64,000 bases of DNA from Stenotrophomonas maltophilia (GTDB lineage Bacteria; Pseudomonadota; Gammaproteobacteria; Xanthomonadales; Xanthomonadaceae). The DNA is taken from contig NZ_CP033877.1 of NCBI RefSeq assembly GCF_006970445.1, positions 1,310,750 to 1,374,749 on the forward strand, given 5' to 3'. Positions 34,495-42,345 of this stretch are shown here, piece by piece (the stretch's first letter is position 1; each line of letters opens with the position of its first letter). The notes under the pieces were generated by a model. It did no database searches and was not told the DNA's origin. It saw nothing but the letters and a program-made list of their open reading frames with translations. The translations under genes and the position numbers were made by a program.

Positions 34495-35331
34495 TCAGGC
34501 CACCGCCTTGAGGACGCCGCTGCGTTCACCGATCTCGGTGAAGAAGCGCGCGCTGCGGCGGATCACGTCGCGGCGTTCGCGGTCGATGGTGATCATGTGG
34601 TAGCTGTCTTCCAGCACCACCAGTTCCTTCGGGCCGCTGACCCGCGACATCACCAGTTCGGCATTGCCCATGCTCGCCACGTCGTCTTCGCGGGCGTGCA
34701 TCACCAGGCACGGCGCGGTGACCTGGTGCAGGTGGCGGCGGGTCCAGTTGCTCAGGGCGCGCATCTCGGCCAGCGCGTGCCAGGGGTTGCCCGGAAGGCC
34801 GGCAGCCGCGCTGTCGCCGGACAGCATGGCGGCGCTGACCTGCGCGCGCAGGCGCTCGTCACGCAGGCCGTACGGCGGTTCTTCCATGAACATGCGGTCG
34901 CGGCCGATGTTGAAGCGCTTGAACCACGGCAGCAGGAACGAGAAGCGGGCCACGGCGGGAATGTTCCAGCCGTCGTAGCGGAAGGTGGCGCCATACACGC
35001 CGACGCCGGACACCCACTCGGGGCGGCGTGCGGCCAGGGCCAGCGACAGCACCGCGCCCATCGACAGGCCACCGACGAACAGCTGGTCGACCTTGCCGCG
35101 CAGGCTTGCCGCCGCATCCTCCACGCCTTGGTACCACTGTTCCCAGGTGGTCGCCAGCAGGTCATCCACGGTGCCGCAATGGCCGGGCAACTGCACGCCG
35201 TGTACGGTGAAACCGGCGTTGTTCAGGCCCTTGCCCAGCATGCGCATTTCCGCCGGGGTGCCGGTCAGGCCGTGGACCAGCAGCACGCCCTGCGGGCCAC
35301 CGGGGAGGAAGAAGTCGTGCGATTCGGTCAC
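34495..35331 (-). CDS. Alpha/beta-hydrolase (Est30-like carboxylesterase)
   Basis: 278 residues. Oxyanion region LLVHGLTGTPAEM, nucleophile GLSMG, acid in AREDDVAS, and catalytic His in EDSYHMITIDRER. The arrangement matches thermostable carboxylesterase Est30-type monoglyceride/ester lipases. First gene of the cluster on the minus strand and coupled to the EamA pair. Confidence 0.85.
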   Translation of the reverse strand: MTESHDFFLPGGPQGVLLVHGLTGTPAEMRMLGKGLNNAGFTVHGVQLPGHCGTVDDLLATTWEQWYQGVEDAAASLRGKVDQLFVGGLSMGAVLSLALAARRPEWVSGVGVYGATFRYDGWNIPAVARFSFLLPWFKRFNIGRDRMFMEEPPYGLRDERLRAQVSAAMLSGDSAAAGLPGNPWHALAEMRALSNWTRRHLHQVTAPCLVMHAREDDVASMGNAELVMSRVSGPKELVVLEDSYHMITIDRERRDVIRRSARFFTEIGERSGVLKAVA

Positions 35332-35411
35332 CTGGCGGCTCCGGGACGGCAGTGGGGATGGTCAGGATCGCAAGCGCGATTTTCGCCAGCCTTTCAGCAC
35401 CCCGGTCCGGG

Positions 35412-36791
35412 TCAGGGGGCCTTCAGCAGCGGCAGCGTGATGGCGACCTTCAGACCCCCGCCGGCGCGGTTGAGGAAGGTCAGGCGGCCGCCAGAATGCT
35501 CCACCGCTTCGTGGGCGATGGCCAGGCCCAGGCCGGTGCCACTGGCGGTGGTGCCGGGGGCGCGGAAGAAGCGCTCGCCCAGCCGCGGCATCACATCCTC
35601 GGGTACGCCGGGTCCGTTGTCCTCCACGTACAGTTCGACGTCATTGTCATCCAGCGCGTGCACGCCGACCGTGACGGTCGCATCGCGGCCGGCATAGCGC
35701 AGCGCATTGTCGATCAGGTTGTCCAGCGCTTCCTGCAGCTGGGCGCTGTTGCCGAGCACGCGCAGCGGATGGGGGCTGCCGCGGTAGCCCAGATCGATGC
35801 CATCGCGGATCGCTTCGGGCACGCGCATGCCCACCCATTGCGGTACCAGTCCGCACAGATCCAGCGCTTCCACGGTATCGGGCACGGTCTGGGCCCGGCT
35901 CAGCGCCAGCAGCTGGGTGCTGACCCGCGCGGTGCGCTGGTTGAGCCGGCGGATGTGCTGCAGCGCCTCGCGTACCGTGTCCGGGTCACCATGGGCCAGT
36001 GCCTGGTCCACGTGCAGGGCCATGCCGGCCAATGGTGAGCGCAGCTGGTGCGCGGCATCGGCGATGAAGCGGTTCTGCAGCGTGATCATTTCCGCCTGGC
36101 GCGCAAACAGATCGTCGATGGTGCTGATCAGTGGCTGGATCTCCTCCGGCACGTCGGCGTCGGAGATCGGCGCCAGTTCGCCACGGCGCTGCGCCAGGCG
36201 GGTCCTCAGCGGCGTGAGGATGCGCAGGCCGTAGGTCACGCCGAACCAGACCAGCGCAGCGGTGCCCAGCGCCAGCATGGTCATCAGCGGGATGATGATC
36301 ATCAGGATCTCGCGCGCACGCTGGCGGCGGTCGGCCATGCTTTCGGCCACGGTCACCGCCAGCTGGTCCTGCGGGTCGTTCATCGCCTGCGTGCAGACGG
36401 TGGCCATGCGCACCTGCTGGCCGTTGAGGTTGCCGTCGTACAGCGCCGGATGCACGCCGGTGCAGTCCTGCGAAGGGGCATACGGGCTGAAGTCCGCGTT
36501 GCCGCTGAGGGTGCCCTTGCGGCTGCTGTCGACGTTGAAATAGCGATGGCCGTCGGGGTCGTACTCGATCAGGAAACGCGCCTGCGGAGACAGATCACTG
36601 GTCACCGGCATGGTGCTCAGCATCTGCGCGAACGAGTGCGTGTCGTCGATCAGGTTGCGGTCGTGGATGCGGTTGGAATAGTCCAGCGCAACGTAATAGG
36701 CCAGGATCGTATTGAAGGTGAGCAGGCCCAGCATCGGCAACGCCAGGAAGGCGAGCAGGCGCCGGCGCAGGCTGGGAGGACCACTGATCAC
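35412..36791 (-). CDS. Sensor histidine kinase (TctE/QseC-like)
   Basis: 459 residues from GTG 36791, which overlaps the regulator stop (GTGA). It has an N-terminal membrane helix, a short periplasmic sensor domain with two cysteines, a second membrane helix (ILMIIIPLMTMLALGTAALVWF), HAMP, an H-box FIADAAHQLRSPLAG, and ATPase N (NLIDNALRYAG) and G boxes (DNGPGVP, GTGLGLAI). It phosphorylates the response regulator encoded directly upstream. Ligand unknown. Confidence 0.92.
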   Translation of the reverse strand: MISGPPSLRRRLLAFLALPMLGLLTFNTILAYYVALDYSNRIHDRNLIDDTHSFAQMLSTMPVTSDLSPQARFLIEYDPDGHRYFNVDSSRKGTLSGNADFSPYAPSQDCTGVHPALYDGNLNGQQVRMATVCTQAMNDPQDQLAVTVAESMADRRQRAREILMIIIPLMTMLALGTAALVWFGVTYGLRILTPLRTRLAQRRGELAPISDADVPEEIQPLISTIDDLFARQAEMITLQNRFIADAAHQLRSPLAGMALHVDQALAHGDPDTVREALQHIRRLNQRTARVSTQLLALSRAQTVPDTVEALDLCGLVPQWVGMRVPEAIRDGIDLGYRGSPHPLRVLGNSAQLQEALDNLIDNALRYAGRDATVTVGVHALDDNDVELYVEDNGPGVPEDVMPRLGERFFRAPGTTASGTGLGLAIAHEAVEHSGGRLTFLNRAGGGLKVAITLPLLKAP

Positions 36792-37471
36792 GGGGCGCTG
36801 TCGTCCTGCGCGTCTTCCAGCATGTAGCCCAGCCCGCGCACGGTGCGGATGCCCATGCCGCCGGGTTGCAGCTTGCGGCGCAGGCGGTGCAGGGCGATGT
36901 CCAGGCCGTTGTCGGTCAGGTCCTGGCCCCAGTCGCACAGCGCTTCCACCAGCTGCGCGCGTGACACGATGCGCTCGGCGCGTACCGCCAGCGCCGACAG
37001 CAGGCCGAACTCGCGCGCGGTCAGTTCCAGCGACTGGTCGTCGATCCACACTCGGTGCCCGGCCAGGTCCAGGCGCAGGCGGCCGATGCGCAGGTCCGGG
37101 TTGCCATTGCTGGTGACCCGGCGCAGCTGTGCACGCACGCGGGCTTCGAATTCGTCCAGTGCGAACGGCTTGACCAGGTAGTCGTCGGCGCCGAGGTCGA
37201 GCACGCGCACGCGCTCGGCCAGGCCGTCGCGGGCGGTCACCACCAGCACCGCCAGGCCATCGCCACGCTGGCGCAGGCGCTGCAGCACGTCGCGGCCATC
37301 CAGTTGCGGCAGCCCCAGATCCAGCACCAGCAATGCGTACTGGGTCGAGCCCAGTGCTGCATCGGCGTGCGCACCGTTGTCGACGTGGTCGACCACGTGC
37401 CCCTGCCGGCGCAGCGAGGCGCACAGGCCGGAGGCAATGTCCGGGTCGTCTTCAGCAATCAGAACGCGCAT
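36788..37471 (-). CDS. OmpR-family response regulator
   Basis: 227 residues from ATG 37471. Receiver domain with D51 as phospho-acceptor (VLDLGLPQLDG), the conserved Thr (VVTARDG) and Lys (LVKPFAL), then a winged-helix DNA-binding domain (LTAREFGLLSALAV, VRGLGYMLE). First gene of the two-component operon. QseB/TctD-like. Confidence 0.93.
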   Translation of the reverse strand: MRVLIAEDDPDIASGLCASLRRQGHVVDHVDNGAHADAALGSTQYALLVLDLGLPQLDGRDVLQRLRQRGDGLAVLVVTARDGLAERVRVLDLGADDYLVKPFALDEFEARVRAQLRRVTSNGNPDLRIGRLRLDLAGHRVWIDDQSLELTAREFGLLSALAVRAERIVSRAQLVEALCDWGQDLTDNGLDIALHRLRRKLQPGGMGIRTVRGLGYMLEDAQDDSAP

Positions 37472-37602
37472 GCGCGGGGCTCCTGTAACGGTCAGGCCCA
37501 CCGGATGGACGGGGTGGGCCTCTCGGCTGCCGAGGGTAGCCGCAAACCGGGTGAAGGTGGAGCGCGCCGGCACCTCCCGGCACCGCCGCGCTGTCCCGCC
37601 AT

Positions 37603-38730
37603 TCAGTCCTGCAGGCCCGGCTCACCCAGCGCCAGCGGCACCCGCGAGCCATCCAGCAGGCCACGGCTGAGCTTGCCATCCTCGATGAACAGCAGTTCGC
37701 CGTTCTCGCCGTTCTTGATGCTGCTGTCGATGGCGATCACGCGGTCGCCGTGGAAGCTGCTGACGTGTGGCATCGAGGTATGGCCGACCACGATGCGCTT
37801 GAGCTGCAGGCGGTCGAGCACGGTCTGCACACCCGCGGTGTCGAGGCGGCCATCGAAGTAGCCGCGGTACCAGATCGGGCTGGTCTTGCCGTCATACAGC
37901 GGTGCGGTGGCCGGGTCGGCCTTCACTTCGGCCTTGGGCAGGCCCAGCGAGGCCTGGTAGGCCGCGTTGGTGCGTGCCGGGTCCAGCGCCAGCTGCACCG
38001 CCTCGGGCGAGATGCCACCGTGCAGGAACAGGGTATCGCCGATCTTCAGCAGCACCGGGCGGGTGCGCAGCCACTGCCCGATCACCGAGTCGGCGCCATA
38101 CAGTTGCGGGTAGCTGCGGCCCAGCAACTGGGCGCTGCGCAGGTACTTCGGGTTGACGTAGCGCAGGTCGTCGTACAGCACCATGGTTTCGTGGTTGCCG
38201 AGCACGAAGTGCACTGCGCCACCGGCGGCGGCCGCTTGCTGCTGCAGGCCGTACAGCAGCCAGAACGCCTCGGTCACCTGCGGGCCGCGGTCGAATACAT
38301 CGCCAGCGATGACCAGCGTGTCCTTGCCCAGTGCCCAGCGATCCTGGGCATCGATGACCTGATGGGCACGCAGCAGGCGCACCAGCAGCCCGTACTGGCC
38401 ATGGATGTCGGACAGCGCGACGATGCGCGGTGTGGCCGGCAGCACGGAGACCGAGGCCGCATTCGGCGCGGCCACGTGCACGGTGTGTTCGTAGCCGCAG
38501 CGCGGTGCGACATCGGTCCCTGCTGCCCCGGTGACAAGCGTGTGCGATTCGACCTTGTCGGCGCAGATCCACTTGGCCTGCAACTGCGTGCCCTCGCGGA
38601 ACACATACGGGCCATCGGCCTGCACGTGCCCGGCGGGCGCGGCAACCTCGCGGGCCTGCGCGGGCAGGGCGGCACAGGCCAGCAGCGGCAGCAGCAGGGC
38701 GGTCATCAGGGAAGGGCGATAGCGCGACAT
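37603..38730 (-). CDS. Periplasmic calcineurin-like metallophosphatase
   Basis: 375 residues from ATG 38730 with a signal peptide (MTALLLPLLACAALPAQA). After a small N-terminal domain containing Cys residues come the metallophosphoesterase motifs: DIHGQYGLLVRLL, GDVFDRGP, LGNHE, and HGGISPE, with GHT late. It is probably a secreted phosphatase or phosphodiesterase of the PP2B/ser-thr type with two metals. No operon partner. Confidence 0.88.
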   Translation of the reverse strand: MSRYRPSLMTALLLPLLACAALPAQAREVAAPAGHVQADGPYVFREGTQLQAKWICADKVESHTLVTGAAGTDVAPRCGYEHTVHVAAPNAASVSVLPATPRIVALSDIHGQYGLLVRLLRAHQVIDAQDRWALGKDTLVIAGDVFDRGPQVTEAFWLLYGLQQQAAAAGGAVHFVLGNHETMVLYDDLRYVNPKYLRSAQLLGRSYPQLYGADSVIGQWLRTRPVLLKIGDTLFLHGGISPEAVQLALDPARTNAAYQASLGLPKAEVKADPATAPLYDGKTSPIWYRGYFDGRLDTAGVQTVLDRLQLKRIVVGHTSMPHVSSFHGDRVIAIDSSIKNGENGELLFIEDGKLSRGLLDGSRVPLALGEPGLQD

Positions 38731-38803
38731 CGGCGGTGTCCGGCGGCGGAAACATCCGATGCTAACCGGCGCGACCGGGTCGCGGTGTGCGCGAATGGGC
38801 GGG

Positions 38804-39253
38804 TCAGGCGCCGTGCCCGTCGTCCCTGAGCTTGCGCACACGTGTCGCGGCGGCCTGCAGGGGCCGACCTTCGCGCCCGCGCGGCTGCATGTACGGCAGC
38901 GGTCGCCGCGTGCTGGATTCGATCAGCTGCGAATGGGCCTCGCCCGCGTCGAAGCGATGGCGTTCTCCCCACTGGCGCAGCGCGACCAGCAGCGGGAACA
39001 GTTCCTGGCCGGCATGGGTGAGCACGTATTCCTGGTAGGCCGAGCCATCGGAGGCCGGTTGCAGCTGCAGGATGCCGGCCTCGACCAGCCTGCGCAGGCG
39101 ATCACTGAGGATGTTGCGGGCGGCGCCCAGGCTGCGCTGGAAGTCGCCAAAGCGGGTGATGCCATCGAAGGCATCGCGGATGACCAGCAACGCCCAGCGG
39201 TCGCCGAGCAGATCGGCGCTGCGGGCGACGGGGCAGGGACTGTTGGCGTGCAT
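38804..39253 (-). CDS. HxlR-family transcriptional regulator
   Basis: 149 residues. HxlR-type winged helix: CPVARSADLLGDRWALLVIRDAFDG near the N-terminus, then FGDFQRSLGAARNILSDRLRRLVEAGIL. The conserved Cys at about residue 7 is a common redox- or electrophile-sensing position. Divergent from an MFS exporter; palindromic sites lie between them. Likely represses the exporter. Confidence 0.9.
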   Translation of the reverse strand: MHANSPCPVARSADLLGDRWALLVIRDAFDGITRFGDFQRSLGAARNILSDRLRRLVEAGILQLQPASDGSAYQEYVLTHAGQELFPLLVALRQWGERHRFDAGEAHSQLIESSTRRPLPYMQPRGREGRPLQAAATRVRKLRDDGHGA

Positions 39254-39278
39254 GTTGGGGACTCCGGATGTGGTTGCA

Positions 39279-39324
39279 GTTTAAAACCAATGGCGATAGC
39301 CTGCATCAAGTTTCAAATTGAAAC
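39279..39324. promoter_or_regulatory. Paired GTTT-AAAC palindromes, HxlR operator candidates
   Basis: A perfect 15-base palindrome gtttcaaattgaaac (39310-39324) sits just before the MFS start, and a shorter gtttaaaac (39279-39287) sits near the regulator start. Spacing of about 31 bases (three helical turns) suits two bound dimers. Confidence 0.65.
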
Positions 39325-39330
39325 CACATC

Positions 39331-40548
39331 ATGAGTGCTCCATTGATTTCCCGCCCATTGCTGATCCTGCTCGCGATCGCGGCCGGCACCAGCGTTGCCA
39401 ACGTCTATTACGCGCAACCGCTGCTGGATCGGCTGGCACAGGCCTTCGCACTGGACCGTGCGGTGGCGGGCGCAGTGTTGGCGGCAACCCAGGCCGGCAG
39501 CGTGCTGGCCTTGCTTGGCCTGCTGCCGTTGGCCGATCGCGGTGACCGGCGACGTCTGCTGCGGCTGCAGTTGGCGGCACTGGTGGTGGCCCTGCTGTGG
39601 CTGGCGGCAGCACGCACGGCCAGTTGGCTGTTGTCGGGCATGCTGCTGGCCGGGCTGTTGGGCACCGCGCTGACCCAGGGCTTGATCGCCTACACGGCAG
39701 CGATGGCTCCGGCCGCGCAGCGCGGGCGCGTGGTAGGGGTGGTGCAGGGCGGGGTGTTCATCGGGCTGCTGCTGGCGCGGGTGCTGTCCGGCGCTGTGGC
39801 GGCCATCGCTGGCTGGCAAGCGGTCTATCTGCTGTCGGCAGCGGTGATGGCGGCCCTGGCCGTACTGCTGTGGCGGCGCCTGCCGGCCGTGCCGGTACCG
39901 GCGGTGCCGCCCCGGTGGGGGGGACTGCTGGGGTCGATGCTGGGCATGCTGCGCGAGGATCGAACGCTGCGCGAGCGCGGGCCGCTGGCGTTGCTGCTGT
40001 TTGCCGGGCTCAACGTGTTCTGGGCGGCGGCACCCTTGCCGCTGTCGGCCCCGCCGCTGCACTGGTCCACAGCGGGCATCGGCGCGCTGGGCCTGGCGGG
40101 GGTGGCGGGTGCATTGATGGCGGCGCGGGTCGGGCACTGGATGGACCGCGGTTTCGCCGATCGGGTCAGTCTTGGCGCGTTGCTGCTGATGCTGGTCGCG
40201 TGGTGGCCGCTGCTGGGCCTGCCGCAGTCGCTGTCGTTGCTGCTGCTGGGTGTGATCGTGCTCGATCTGGGTGGGCAGGCGCTGCATGTATCGAACCAGG
40301 CGCTGCTGCTGCGCGCGCCGGGTGAGCAGCATGGACGCCTGGTGGCCCTGTACATGCTGTTCTATGCCGTGGGGAGTGGTGCCGGTGCGACGGCCGGACC
40401 CTGGGTGCAGGCCCGGCATGGCTGGCCTGCCGTGTGCCTGCTGGGCGCCGGCATCGCGGTGCTCGCGCTGCTGTGGTGGGCGGCGTGGCGGAGGGCGGCG
40501 GTGAAAGCAGCAGCTGGGCGTCGTATCGGTCGAGCCGGCTGTCGGTAG
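39331..40548 (+). CDS. MFS transporter
   Basis: 405 residues. Twelve hydrophobic segments; the N-terminal half contains LADRGDRRRLL, the loop 2-3 motif A of MFS drug exporters. The TAG stop (40546-40548) lies inside the GTAG head of the following REP element. Divergent HxlR regulator suggests induction by a toxic substrate. Exact substrate unknown. Confidence 0.9.
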   Translation: MSAPLISRPLLILLAIAAGTSVANVYYAQPLLDRLAQAFALDRAVAGAVLAATQAGSVLALLGLLPLADRGDRRRLLRLQLAALVVALLWLAAARTASWLLSGMLLAGLLGTALTQGLIAYTAAMAPAAQRGRVVGVVQGGVFIGLLLARVLSGAVAAIAGWQAVYLLSAAVMAALAVLLWRRLPAVPVPAVPPRWGGLLGSMLGMLREDRTLRERGPLALLLFAGLNVFWAAAPLPLSAPPLHWSTAGIGALGLAGVAGALMAARVGHWMDRGFADRVSLGALLLMLVAWWPLLGLPQSLSLLLLGVIVLDLGGQALHVSNQALLLRAPGEQHGRLVALYMLFYAVGSGAGATAGPWVQARHGWPAVCLLGAGIAVLALLWWAAWRRAAVKAAAGRRIGRAGCR

Positions 40549-40632
40549 AGTCGACTGTCAGTCGACCGCTCTTCGCCCAGTGTGCGAAAAATCCCGCGCT
40601 GCGCGCGACAGTCGACCAGCGGTCGACTCTAC
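40545..40632. repeat. Long GTAG-type inverted repeat (SMAG-like)
   Basis: Outer arms gtagagtcgact (40545) and its inverse ending ctac (40632) enclose further gtcgac-type palindromes. The element separates the convergent MFS and diguanylate cyclase genes, its left arm forming the MFS stop codon and its right arm ending 11 bases from the cyclase stop. Could act as a bidirectional terminator. Confidence 0.8.
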
Positions 40633-40643
40633 CTGTCCTGCCG

Positions 40644-42059
40644 TCATCGCTGCAGTGCACGCCGCCCCGGGGCTTCCTGCAGGTCCGCGCTGGCCACCAC
40701 CACGCGGTTGCGGCCGCTGCGCTTGGCCTCGTACATCGCCGCGTCGGCACGTGCCATCAGCCGCTCGTAGTCCGGGTGGCCGTCATGGCCGGCCACGCCG
40801 ATGCTGGCGGTGAGTGACAGCACCTGGCCATTGGCCAGTGCCACCGGCGAGTGTGCGATCTGCCGGCGCAGGCTTTCGGCGATCACCGCGGCCTGTGATT
40901 CGCTGGCCGCCACCAGCACCACCACGAACTCCTCGCCGCCATAGCGGAACAGGTAGTCACTGCCGCGGGTCAGCTGGCCGAGCAGGCCGGCGACGTGCTG
41001 CAACGCGCGGTCGCCGGCATCGTGGCCGTGGCCGTCGTTGATCGCCTTGAAGTGATCCAGGTCGAGCAGCAGCAGCGAGAACGGCGTGCGGTTGCGCGTG
41101 GCCAGCTCGATCTCCCGGCGCAGCACGGTAGGCAGGAAGCGGCGATTGAGCAGGTTGGTCAGGGCATCGCTACCGGCATCCAGCTCACCAATGCGCTCGA
41201 ACAGCAGCGTCATCAGGGTGCGGATGGCGGCCAGGTCCTCGCGGATGGCCGGCAGCACCGCCAGTCGCTGTGCAGGGGCATCGTGGCTTGCCTGTTGCAG
41301 GCTACTGTCGATGCGGGCCATCAGCTGGCCGACCTGCTGGGTCTCGCTGCTCTCGCCGAAGCTCGGGATGCCCTTGTGGGTGAACCACAGGCCGAACTCC
41401 GATGTCGCCAGGCTGGCGCTGTCGCTGGCCTGCACATGACCGGCCAACGCGTAGAGCAGGGCGTTCTCCCAGTCCAGCAGCAGTGCGCGCTGGCGCTCGC
41501 GTTCGGTGCCGACGTTCTGCACCAGCGAGAACAGCCGGTACGCAGCATCGGCACGGGTGGAGCGCTCGCGGGCATGGGTGTAGGCCAGGGTCATGCCTTC
41601 CATTGCGATGTCCATGATCGCGCTGAGGCAGTCGATGGCGGCGAACGCGGTTGCACTGTCGGGCGCGTCGTCGCGCAGGCGCACGAACAGTTCGTGCTTG
41701 AGCACGCGCGCGCCGCGGGTGACCAGGTCGACCGGAATGCCGACCCGGGCATGCACATCGCCGATCACCCGCTGCGAGGCAACGGTGCCGGCAATACCGT
41801 CGGCATCGGTGGTCAGCAGCTGCACCAGCCAGCGCTGCATGGCCGGCTGCAGGCGCTGCTTGACCTGGTCATGGGACAGGAAGCGGCGTGCACGCCCGTC
41901 CTGCAGCAGTACTTCGTAGAAGCGTTGGGCCAGCGCCGGCGGAGCATCGGCGGCGGCGGCGTGCAGCAGCGCGGTGGCGGCAGGGCCGGCCTGTTGCAGG
42001 CAGTGCTGCCAGGCCTCGGCCAGCGGCTGGCTGGCATCGTCCAGTTGGGGTGGTTCCAC
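40644..42059 (-). CDS. dosC: Globin-coupled diguanylate cyclase (DosC/DgcO type)
   Basis: 471 residues from GTG 42059. N-terminal sensor globin: distal Tyr48 region (FYEVLL), and the proximal heme ligand His103 in VHARVGIPVDLV, matching E. coli DosC His98. A middle helical domain with FGLWFTHKG matches DosC closely, and a C-terminal GGDEF domain has the active-site RYGGEEF and a TNLLNRRFLP start. It makes cyclic di-GMP in response to heme-bound oxygen. In E. coli it pairs with the phosphodiesterase DosP; no such partner is here. Confidence 0.9.
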   Translation of the reverse strand: MEPPQLDDASQPLAEAWQHCLQQAGPAATALLHAAAADAPPALAQRFYEVLLQDGRARRFLSHDQVKQRLQPAMQRWLVQLLTTDADGIAGTVASQRVIGDVHARVGIPVDLVTRGARVLKHELFVRLRDDAPDSATAFAAIDCLSAIMDIAMEGMTLAYTHARERSTRADAAYRLFSLVQNVGTERERQRALLLDWENALLYALAGHVQASDSASLATSEFGLWFTHKGIPSFGESSETQQVGQLMARIDSSLQQASHDAPAQRLAVLPAIREDLAAIRTLMTLLFERIGELDAGSDALTNLLNRRFLPTVLRREIELATRNRTPFSLLLLDLDHFKAINDGHGHDAGDRALQHVAGLLGQLTRGSDYLFRYGGEEFVVVLVAASESQAAVIAESLRRQIAHSPVALANGQVLSLTASIGVAGHDGHPDYERLMARADAAMYEAKRSGRNRVVVASADLQEAPGRRALQR

Positions 42060-42203
42060 GTCGATCTCTGACTGCGTACGGCAAACCACGGGTATCGGCC
42101 GCGGTGGCGTACGGTTGATGGCGGGTAAGCCGGCCAGTTTAAGCGCGATGCAGGGTTGCACGGTGCGCAAAGCACATCGGCGCCACTGCGGCAATGAGTG
42201 AAC

Positions 42204-42228
42204 GCATTTGAGAATCACTCGCATTGAT
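42204..42228 (+). promoter_or_regulatory. Fur-box-like site upstream of the TonB receptor
   Basis: gcatttgagaatcactcgcattgat matches the GATAATGATAATCATTATC-type Fur consensus in its alternating half-sites (gagaatca, actcgcatt). About 120 bases upstream of the receptor start. Predicts iron-repressed transcription. Confidence 0.55.
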
Positions 42229-42345
42229 GGGAGAATGCGCGCACGGATCGGGCCGCAGGCGACTGCAGCGACGCTCCGCCTCCCCCTCGTCGTTGCCTCA
42301 AGCCCTTTGCCAGAGGCCCCGTTGCCCTGCCAGAAGGTCCAGATC

